From Flavobacteriales bacterium (lineage in GTDB: Bacteria; Bacteroidota; Bacteroidia; Flavobacteriales_D; Sanyastnellaceae), in the NCBI GenBank assembly GCA_947442505.1, contig CANEVR010000020.1:1-38377 (forward strand): a DNA stretch of 38,377 bases, in the 5' to 3' direction. Below, in pieces: positions 8,766-15,317 of the stretch (within the stretch, counting starts at the first letter, position 1; every line of letters starts with the position of its first letter). The notes under the pieces were generated by a model that saw only the letters and a list, made by a program, of their open reading frames with translations, was not told the origin of the DNA and did not search any database. The translations under genes and the position numbers were made by a program.

Positions 8766-10310
8766 ATGAATACCAATGGGGAAAAAATAAAATCATTTTT
8801 CTTTTTGATGTTTTTCATTGTTTGGTCAAACTTGGTTTTCAGTCAACTGGAATACAAGAAGTTTTATCACCCGAATGGGAATGTATCGAGTGAAGGGTTT
8901 TGGTCAAAGGATCAACCAGAAGGATTCTGGAAGACGTACAACACGTCTGGTGTGCTGATAGCAAGCGGCAATCGCAAAGGCGGTCTCTTGGATTCCACGT
9001 GGAAGTTTTTTGACAGTAAAGGTCGCATCGAAAAAGAGATAGGGTACAGAGAAGGTAAGAAGAACGGGTGGGAAGTGCAGTATGACACTTTAGGAGTGAA
9101 AGTTTGGTCCATGCAGTATTTGGATAATGTGAAGCAGGGCCTGAGAGAAGAATATTATGCCAGCGGAAAGCTACATTGGCGCATACCTTTTGATGGCAAC
9201 AAGGAACAAGGAAAGGCCAAGGAGTATGGTGAAGATGGTACATTGATCGGTATTACCAAGTATACGTTGGGTTTTGTGAATAGTGTTGAGCGTTTCAATC
9301 GTTACAATAAAAATGGTCAAAGAGAAGGTTTATGGAAAGAGTTTTTCCCAGAGTCGGAATTTGTTCTGAAGGATGGTATATGGTCCAATGGCAAGAGAAA
9401 TGGACTGTTTCAGTTCTATGATAAAAAAGGAATCGTGATCAGAACTGAGTTGTATGAGAATGACATCTTGGTAACAGACAACGGTGGAGTAGGCAATTTG
9501 ACCTTCAAAGTGGATACATTGCCTGATGGATTATTATCTAGGGGTGGTTATTCAGGAAGTCAGAAACAGGGCATTTTTCATGTGGAACGTCCTTCTGGTG
9601 AGCGAATCACCAATCAAGTTTTTCAGCAAGGTATAAAGGTGGCTGAGGGATTGTTGGATCTTGATGGTATGCGCCAAGGAATTTGGAAAGAGTTTTTCCT
9701 TTCAGGTGAATTGAAAGCACAAGGCGAATACAAAGACAATGAGCGTATTGGTACTTGGGTGTATTTTGACAAGGAAGGTTTGACAGAATTGAAAGGAAAC
9801 TATTGGAAAGGTAAGCCGGATGGGGAGTGGTTGTGGTATTATGAAAAGGATAAACTGCACAGAAGAGAGCATTTTTCACGTGGAAAGTTGGATGGGGAAT
9901 ATGTCGAATGGGATACTTCGGGTGTGGTAATTATTGAAGGTGTGTACAGTGATGATGTAAAAAATGGTCCATGGAAGTTTCAAATGAATGATCATTTGGA
10001 GACGGGCGAGTATCTAGATGGCGAGAAGAATGGCATTTGGAAATGGTATTATTACAGTACAGATCAACCCGCTTTTGAGGGGGAATTTAATTTGGGTTCA
10101 CCTGTGGGTAAACATAAAATGTGGTATGCCAATGGGATGGTGATGGAGAAAGGTCAGTACGAAGGTGGTTTGCGTTCAGGCGATTGGACTTATTTTTCTG
10201 AGGCTGGTCTTTTGAAAATGACAGTGACTTACAAGGATGGAGAAATATATAAAATCGATGGGGTGAGAATCTTACCCAAAGGAACAGCTGATGCTGAAGG
10301 AGCGAATTGA
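8766..10310 (+). CDS. Secreted MORN-variant repeat protein
   Basis: 514 residues. An N-terminal hydrophobic segment (KSFFFLMFFIVWSNLVFSQ) serves as a signal peptide. From about residue 28 to 500 there are roughly fifteen repeats of about 22-24 residues with the pattern (Y/W)-x-N/D-G-x(n)-G-x-(Y/W) and K-(N/D/E)-G-x-W-x-x-(Y/F), for example YANGMVMEKGQYEGGLRSGD. These are MORN_2-type repeats, common in Bacteroidota and sometimes labelled YwqK-family antitoxin by automated pipelines; nothing here supports an antitoxin role. It is probably a periplasmic or surface beta-sheet scaffold. It is followed by ybeY and mnmG on the same strand, with a gap of about 350 bases. Confidence 0.8.
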   Translation: MNTNGEKIKSFFFLMFFIVWSNLVFSQLEYKKFYHPNGNVSSEGFWSKDQPEGFWKTYNTSGVLIASGNRKGGLLDSTWKFFDSKGRIEKEIGYREGKKNGWEVQYDTLGVKVWSMQYLDNVKQGLREEYYASGKLHWRIPFDGNKEQGKAKEYGEDGTLIGITKYTLGFVNSVERFNRYNKNGQREGLWKEFFPESEFVLKDGIWSNGKRNGLFQFYDKKGIVIRTELYENDILVTDNGGVGNLTFKVDTLPDGLLSRGGYSGSQKQGIFHVERPSGERITNQVFQQGIKVAEGLLDLDGMRQGIWKEFFLSGELKAQGEYKDNERIGTWVYFDKEGLTELKGNYWKGKPDGEWLWYYEKDKLHRREHFSRGKLDGEYVEWDTSGVVIIEGVYSDDVKNGPWKFQMNDHLETGEYLDGEKNGIWKWYYYSTDQPAFEGEFNLGSPVGKHKMWYANGMVMEKGQYEGGLRSGDWTYFSEAGLLKMTVTYKDGEIYKIDGVRILPKGTADAEGAN

Positions 10311-10662
10311 TTTCATGTGAAACATACTCCTTTATCGTTCATCTTGTTTGAATGCCCTTAATTTTTTCTTTTTACTTCTTGTGTTTTCTCTGGATGTAAA
10401 GGAATTTCAATCTTCCTTTTTCTTCAATGCTTTGAAGGGTTTGATTAACTGTGTTCATATAGAAACGGGCAATCTACCACTGCCATTTATTGGTTGATTT
10501 ATCTGAATGATTCTTTCTTTTTCAAATCAAACCTCTACGGAGTAAATACATTTCGTCGCATTCTGTTGTTCTAATGGGCTGTCCATGATAGCTTCTATAT
10601 TCTCTGAGAACGATTAGTTCACATCGTGCTGTTTATCATATTTCCTTTTTCCTGATTTGTAG
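10311..10662 (+). other. 352-bp gap between the MORN gene and ybeY
   Basis: A probable divergent copy of the GCTCC-N3-GGAGC intergenic repeat lies at 10531-10553 (CTCTACGGAG followed by TAAATACATTT). The reverse strand has a 28-codon ORF (starts MNTVNQTLQS), judged insignificant. A partial CACGTG-like palindrome (CATGTGAAACA) sits at the MORN stop. No clear terminator or promoter. Confidence 0.35.
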
Positions 10663-11145
10663 ATGGCCCAAAAATCGACTTTTGTTGATATGGCGGTATC
10701 TATTTATTTCCAAGACGTAAAGAGGCCTTATTTCGTCTCTAATCAACGTATTTCTTCCTGGTTGGATGCTTTGGCACGCCAATATGGGCGTTCTGTAGAG
10801 GAATTGAACATTGTTTTCATGTCCGATGACAAATTGCTCAAAATCAACCAGCAATTCCTCCAGCACGATTACTACACCGATATCATCACTTTCGATAACG
10901 GCACAACGGATAAAATGATCCTGGGTGAGCTGTACATCAGTCTGGATCGGGTGAGAGATAACGCCAAGACCATCGGTGAAAAATATCAATTAGAATTGCT
11001 TCGTGTTATAGCACACGGAATTCTTCATCTTATTGGTTATCAAGATAAAAAGAGTGAACAAATTGTTGAAATGAGAGCTTGCGAAAGCAGCGCAATTTCA
11101 CTATATTTGTCAATGAATATACCATTCAAAGTAAAGAAAAGTTGA
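10663..11145 (+). CDS. ybeY: Endoribonuclease YbeY (rRNA maturation factor)
   Basis: 160 residues from 10663; an internal ATG at 10690 (MAVSIYFQDVKRP) would give a length closer to Bacteroidota YbeY and may be the true start. The family metal site appears at residues about 117-127 as HGILHLIGYQD. The first two histidines are present, but the third histidine of the classic HxxxHxxxxxH pattern is replaced (GYQDK), a variation I associate with this phylum, possibly with the aspartate as ligand. YbeY acts in 16S rRNA 3' end processing and ribosome quality control. It is followed after 35 bp by mnmG. Confidence 0.88.
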   Translation: MAQKSTFVDMAVSIYFQDVKRPYFVSNQRISSWLDALARQYGRSVEELNIVFMSDDKLLKINQQFLQHDYYTDIITFDNGTTDKMILGELYISLDRVRDNAKTIGEKYQLELLRVIAHGILHLIGYQDKKSEQIVEMRACESSAISLYLSMNIPFKVKKS

Positions 11146-11180
11146 GAAAGAATGAATGAGATGATGAGAACAATGAATAA

Positions 11181-13073
11181 ATGTTTCACGTGGAACAAAT
11201 GAAAGAAAATACCTTTGAAGTCATAGTAATTGGTGCAGGTCATGCCGGAAATGAAGCTGCATCTGCATCAGGTAATTTGGGTGTAAAAACACTTTTAATT
11301 ACCATGGATATGAATAAGATAGGACAAATGAGTTGTAACCCAGCGATGGGCGGGATTGCAAAAGGTCAAATCGTGAGAGAGATAGATGCGTTGGGTGGAT
11401 TGAGTGGAATTGTTTCGGATAAAAGTGCGATCCAATTTCGGATGCTCAATGTATCCAAAGGACCTGCGATGTGGAGCCCTAGATGTCAGAGTGATCGTAT
11501 GATGTTTGCTGAGGAATGGCGCCTTCAATTAGAGTCCATTCCCAACGTCTTTTTTTGGCAAGATTCTGTGAAAGAAATTTTGTTCGAAAATGGAAAAGTT
11601 GCTGGTGTAAAAACTTCTATCGGTGTTGTGTTTTACGCCAAAAAAGTAATTGTTACCAGTGGAACTTTTTTGAATGGTGTGATTCATATTGGAGAGCAAC
11701 AATTGGCCGGTGGAAGGATGGGTGAAAAAAGATCAGAAGGAATCACGGAACAATTGGTTTCGCTGGGCTTTCAAGCAGGCCGAATGAAAACCGGAACCCC
11801 TCCAAGAGTAGATGGAAGAAGTTTAAATTACGATAAAATGGTGGAGCAGGAAGGAGATAAAAATCCTTCTAAATTTTCCTATTTATCCTCAACTGCACCA
11901 TTGCAAAAACAACGCTCTTGTTGGATCACCAATACCAATCAAACGGTGCATGATATTTTAGCGGAAGGCTTTGAAAAATCTCCCATGTTCACTGGTAGAA
12001 TCATTGGTTCGGGTCCGCGGTATTGTCCTTCGATTGAAGATAAAATCACACGATTCGCAGATAAGGATCATCACCAATTGTTTGTAGAGCCTGAGGGTTG
12101 GCGCACGGTTGAAATATATGTGAACGGATTTTCCACTAGCTTGCCAGAAGAAGTTCAGGTGAAAGCACTGCGACAAATTGAGGGTTTTGAAAATGCCCGA
12201 ATTTTTCGTCCCGGTTATGCTATCGAATACGATTATTTTCCACCTAATCAATTGCTGCATACCCTCGAATCCAAAGATGTTCCCGGACTTTATTTCGCGG
12301 GACAAATCAATGGAACAACAGGTTATGAAGAGGCCGCTTGTCAAGGATTGATGGCGGGCATCAACGCGGCATTGTCGGTGAAGGAAAAAGATCCTTTGAT
12401 CTTGAACCGCAATGAAGCTTACATCGGAGTTTTGATTGATGACTTAATCACCAAAAGCACCGACGAACCGTATCGCATGTTCACCAGTCGTGCTGAATAC
12501 AGAACCTTGTTGCGACAGGACAACGCCGACGAGCGCTTGACTCCGATGAGTCATGCCATTGGTTTGGCGGATGACGATCGCATGCGTGAATTGGAGTTGA
12601 AGCGCAATGAGACACAAGAGATCATGGATTTGTTAAAAGACACATCTGTGAAACCCGATGAAGTCAATCCATACCTGACCGAAATGGGGTCGAGTGAGAT
12701 ACCCAACAAAACATCGGTTTTAAGCCTTTTATCTCGTCCACAAACGACTTTAAATGGTTTAGCGACGACTTGTAAGGAAATCAATGAGAAAATCGTTTTA
12801 AAAGGTTATAAACAAGAATCTCTGGAGCAAGCTGAGATATTGGTCAAATATTCCGGGTACATCGAGAAGGAAAAATTATTGGCGGACAAGTTGACCCGAT
12901 TGGACTACGTCAAGATACCCGTTGATTTTGATTACCACCAGATGCAAAGTTTGAGCATCGAGGCCAGGCAGAAGTTGAGCGCAGTTCGTCCAGAAACCAT
13001 CGGCCAGGCGAGTCGGATTTCAGGTGTCAATCCATCAGATATTGCTGTGTTGTTGGTGAAGTTTGGAAGGTGA
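11181..13073 (+). CDS. mnmG: tRNA uridine-5-carboxymethylaminomethyl modification enzyme MnmG (GidA)
   Basis: 630 residues if started at 11181, 624 from the ATG at 11199 (MKENTFEVIVIGAGHAGNEAA). The FAD-binding GxGxxG motif (VIGAGHAG) is at the N-terminus. Family signatures SCNPAMGGIAKGQ, MKTGTPPR, GLYFAGQINGTTGYEEAACQG and FTSRAEYR all appear in order, and the helical C-terminal domain ends normally. MnmG works with MnmE to modify the wobble uridine of several tRNAs. The first codons of the longer form (MFHVEQ) are encoded by a parS-like sequence, so the first ATG may reflect a DNA site rather than the true start. Confidence 0.95.
   Translation: MFHVEQMKENTFEVIVIGAGHAGNEAASASGNLGVKTLLITMDMNKIGQMSCNPAMGGIAKGQIVREIDALGGLSGIVSDKSAIQFRMLNVSKGPAMWSPRCQSDRMMFAEEWRLQLESIPNVFFWQDSVKEILFENGKVAGVKTSIGVVFYAKKVIVTSGTFLNGVIHIGEQQLAGGRMGEKRSEGITEQLVSLGFQAGRMKTGTPPRVDGRSLNYDKMVEQEGDKNPSKFSYLSSTAPLQKQRSCWITNTNQTVHDILAEGFEKSPMFTGRIIGSGPRYCPSIEDKITRFADKDHHQLFVEPEGWRTVEIYVNGFSTSLPEEVQVKALRQIEGFENARIFRPGYAIEYDYFPPNQLLHTLESKDVPGLYFAGQINGTTGYEEAACQGLMAGINAALSVKEKDPLILNRNEAYIGVLIDDLITKSTDEPYRMFTSRAEYRTLLRQDNADERLTPMSHAIGLADDDRMRELELKRNETQEIMDLLKDTSVKPDEVNPYLTEMGSSEIPNKTSVLSLLSRPQTTLNGLATTCKEINEKIVLKGYKQESLEQAEILVKYSGYIEKEKLLADKLTRLDYVKIPVDFDYHQMQSLSIEARQKLSAVRPETIGQASRISGVNPSDIAVLLVKFGR
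11182..11197. promoter_or_regulatory. parS-like ParB-binding site on the mnmG start
   Basis: TGTTTCACGTGGAACA. Its reverse complement TGTTCCACGTGAAACA fits the widely conserved parS consensus TGTTnCACGTGAAACA at every fixed position. It directly follows the first A of the mnmG ATG at 11181 and ends just before the second ATG at 11199. parS sites nucleate ParB for chromosome segregation and cluster near the replication origin, which would place this window near the origin. No parA or parB is in the window. Confidence 0.75.
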
Positions 13074-13087
13074 GAAGGGGATGAAGG

Positions 13088-13107
13088 AATGAGGAGATGA
13101 AGGGATA
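13088..13107 (+). repeat. Purine-rich 20-mer shared with position 17247-17266
   Basis: AATGAGGAGATGAAGGGATA occurs here, just after the mnmG stop, and again in the same orientation at 17247-17266 inside the signal-peptide coding region of the upstream LamG gene. It is low-complexity purine-rich sequence but the identity is exact over 20 bases. Confidence 0.4.
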
Positions 13108-13157
13108 AGTTTTGAAGTATTCATTTTGTTTCTGTTTTTCTTTCTGAAAATTCCGCT

Positions 13158-13177
13158 AGCTCCGGAGGAGCGATACA
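13158..13177 (+). repeat. Short palindromic intergenic repeat, copy 1
   Basis: AGCTCCGGAGGAGCGATACA: GCTCC-GGA-GGAGC stem followed by GATACA. It shares its pattern and orientation with copy 2, starting 52 bp downstream. Elements of this shape are scattered between genes in many Bacteroidota genomes, from memory. Confidence 0.55.
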
Positions 13178-13209
13178 GTAATAGAAGTGTATGCGGCAGA
13201 TTGAATTTG

Positions 13210-13229
13210 AGCTCCAGCGGAGCGACACA
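13210..13229 (+). repeat. Short palindromic intergenic repeat, copy 2
   Basis: AGCTCCAGCGGAGCGACACA: GCTCC-AGC-GGAGC stem followed by GACACA. The stem is conserved while the 3-bp centre differs from copy 1. Confidence 0.55.
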
Positions 13230-13342
13230 TTTAGTATGGAAATGGAAGTCTAAGTGCTGTGTTAATGAAGTCTTTTCAAAACATCCTCAATAAAGTCATC
13301 CATCTTATAGAGATAAGCCTAGCATAGTTTTCTCACTCCTCT

Positions 13343-13371
13343 TTTTTAAGTCACGGCTTGTGACTTAAAAA
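13343..13371. repeat. Perfect 12-bp inverted repeat (hairpin)
   Basis: Left arm TTTTTAAGTCAC, loop GGCTT, right arm GTGACTTAAAAA. The T-run is on the left and the A-run on the right on both strands, so neither transcript ends in a U-tract. It is therefore not a standard intrinsic terminator; a REP-like element or protein site is possible. Confidence 0.5.
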
Positions 13372-13518
13372 GATCGAACTCATGATGAATCAGTTGAAAA
13401 CGAAATGAATTACGAAACCGTTTGATATTTATTCTTGCGGCTTGATTGACATTGAAAATTTTGTTGTTTTAAAATGCAATATCAATGAGTACACAAAAGG
13501 GTAATGTGAGCATGAACT

Positions 13519-15312
13519 TTAAAATGCTCTTACAGCGCGAATTCTGTAGGCATAAAATTTACCAATTTGGTCATTGTTTATTGCTCCGTTAGAAAAATTG
13601 TACATCCAGGCTTGGCCTTGATTGATTTCAGTAGAGGACCAATAATAGTTGTACAACGTATAAAACTCAAAAGTATGGGCATCTAAGACTTGAGATAGAG
13701 TTTTGTTCAATTGGTATTTTGAATTATAAATTAAAATGAGCTCATCAATTGCGGGTAAATACCAATCCGTAAAACCATCTTTTTCATAATTGCTACAAAC
13801 TACAGCTGCTGTTGCAGAAGTACCACTGGTTAATATCATCGCTTCCGTATTGGCTGCTCCGTTCCAAAAGCTCTCGCAATTAGGGACATCTAAGAACGAT
13901 GTGCTCCAAGGGATATCATCACCTTCGACGGGATCTTGTAGGTTTTTTAATGAGCAAATCAAACCATGCTCATCACCTATGGAATCCATATAAACATAGA
14001 AAACAACTCCCCCGTCATATAGCTCACCAACCCAATGATTGAACCCTGAACCATTGCTACTACCCGCCGGCCCTTGCGGCCCCTGTTCCCCTTGAATTCC
14101 CTGAGGCCCTTGTGAGCCGTCAGCACCATTTGCGCCTGCAGGTCCTTGCGGTCCGGCTGGACCTTGTGGGCCATTGGCGGCGTAAAGGGCAAAAGGAACG
14201 CTCATCAATTGTTGCGTACCCAAATCTACATAGCCGTTGCCGAGATCAACTTCCACTTGCAAGAACTTGGTCGTATTGGCCCAGTTGATGGCGGCAAAGG
14301 TGTTTTGTACCGCAGTGCCTTGTCCCAAGACGGTTGACATCAAACCCTGTGCATTGGTAGTAAGAGCATGGGTTTCTTGGTACTCCACGGCTCCATCCGC
14401 TGTGGTTTGGCGCAAGGTGAAACGGGTGGTTACCGCAGTGTTGGCAGCGACTTGTCCGTTGGCATTGCGTACAACGGCTTGATAAGGAATCCCGGGAGGA
14501 ACGGCGTTGGCATTGGTGTTTCCACCGCCTCCATTGACGGGTGTTGCGGTGTATAATGCTGTTATTTCTTCTTGGGTTAAGGCGCGGTTGTAGATGGCGA
14601 TGTCGTCGAGATAACCCATCCATGGAGTATTATTTGGATCAGTTATCAATGCCCCTATTCCATTTACAAACGTATATGTTCCTACACAAAAATTCTTTCC
14701 TGCTACAATGGTATTATTGATATATACCATTTCGTCATGGACTAAAGAACCGTCAATGAAAAATGAAGTTCCTGACGGTTTTGTGATTACTATCCAGTTA
14801 TGCCAAGAACCATTGGGTACATTGGTACCGTATGAGCTAGTAACACTAAATAAATTGCAATGGGAATTTACCTCATAAGCATTAGCACCGTTAAGTGATC
14901 CCTGATTATCTAATGTCATATTCCATGATTGTCCACATGATTGTCCACCATATCCAAGAATAGCTCTTCCTGATGGGCCATTACCGATATCATTTGAGTA
15001 AAACCAGACAGATATTGTCCTTTCACCAGAAGGTAAATTATCAGATGAAAACAAAATGTGATCGCTAACTCCATTAAAGTTATATGCCGCACTTGAATCC
15101 CCATTTCTATCATTTGCCAAAGTCGCCCCATTCACAGTCCCATGATTCCCATTCCCGCTCTCATCATTGGCGTTGCCGTTGAAGGGGTACCATGCTACCA
15201 AGCCGTTTGCAGGGAGATAAGCGGGGAGGGTTTGGGACTTCGCAACTTTTATTGAGAGCATCCCAATAATCAAGAGACTGAGATAAAAGCATTTTTTTTT
15301 CATAGGTTTCAT
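13519..15312 (-). CDS. Secreted LamG / collagen-like / DUF1566 surface protein (downstream copy)
   Basis: 597 residues from ATG at 15312, six bases after the upstream paralogue's stop; ATG at 15303 (MKKKCFYLSLL) is an alternative. Order: signal peptide; LamG-like jelly-roll domain (about 25-245, opening LPAYLPANGLVAWYPFNGN and closing DDIAIYNRALTQEEI); a 100-residue beta domain (GIPYQAVVRNANGQ to MSVPFALYA); collagen-like Gly-x-y repeats (GPQGPAGPQGPAG onward); a C-terminal DUF1566-type domain (DGFTDWYLPAIDEL, YYWSSTE, YRIRAVRAF). The layout fits a surface-displayed binding protein or adhesin; the ligand is unknown. No T9SS sorting domain is visible. The ATG at 15303 is followed by nine A's. 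Confidence 0.8.
   Translation of the reverse strand: MKPMKKKCFYLSLLIIGMLSIKVAKSQTLPAYLPANGLVAWYPFNGNANDESGNGNHGTVNGATLANDRNGDSSAAYNFNGVSDHILFSSDNLPSGERTISVWFYSNDIGNGPSGRAILGYGGQSCGQSWNMTLDNQGSLNGANAYEVNSHCNLFSVTSSYGTNVPNGSWHNWIVITKPSGTSFFIDGSLVHDEMVYINNTIVAGKNFCVGTYTFVNGIGALITDPNNTPWMGYLDDIAIYNRALTQEEITALYTATPVNGGGGNTNANAVPPGIPYQAVVRNANGQVAANTAVTTRFTLRQTTADGAVEYQETHALTTNAQGLMSTVLGQGTAVQNTFAAINWANTTKFLQVEVDLGNGYVDLGTQQLMSVPFALYAANGPQGPAGPQGPAGANGADGSQGPQGIQGEQGPQGPAGSSNGSGFNHWVGELYDGGVVFYVYMDSIGDEHGLICSLKNLQDPVEGDDIPWSTSFLDVPNCESFWNGAANTEAMILTSGTSATAAVVCSNYEKDGFTDWYLPAIDELILIYNSKYQLNKTLSQVLDAHTFEFYTLYNYYWSSTEINQGQAWMYNFSNGAINNDQIGKFYAYRIRAVRAF
14070..14610 (-). repeat. Conserved cassette shared with 16070-16610
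   Basis: This 541-bp stretch aligns without gaps to 16070-16610 at an offset of exactly 2000 bp. It encodes the end of the LamG domain, the GIPYQAVV domain and the collagen-like repeats. Sequence on both sides in the two genes is far more divergent. It looks like a duplicated or gene-converted scaffold. Confidence 0.8.
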
Positions 15313-15317
15313 CTTTC

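Larger units (their letters stand above)
13074..13518. other. Convergent, repeat-rich intergenic region
   Basis: 445 bases between mnmG and the downstream LamG gene. It holds the purine-rich 20-mer, two copies of the GCTCC-N3-GGAGC repeat (13158-13177, 13210-13229), and a perfect 12-bp hairpin (13343-13371). No gene is visible, and no hairpin with a following U-tract was found for either flanking gene. Confidence 0.5.

Noticed and set aside
8766-10310. Antitoxin (YwqK family) role for the MORN-repeat protein
   Set aside because: That label is an automated name for MORN_2 repeats; there is no toxin gene beside it and the protein is secreted.
10348-10440. 28-codon reverse-strand ORF (MNTVNQTLQS...) in the gap before ybeY
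   Set aside because: Too short, no ribosome-binding site or coupling, and bounded by stops in a low-complexity region.
13343-13371. Bidirectional terminator for mnmG and the LamG operon
   Set aside because: The A/T runs are reversed relative to an intrinsic terminator on both strands.
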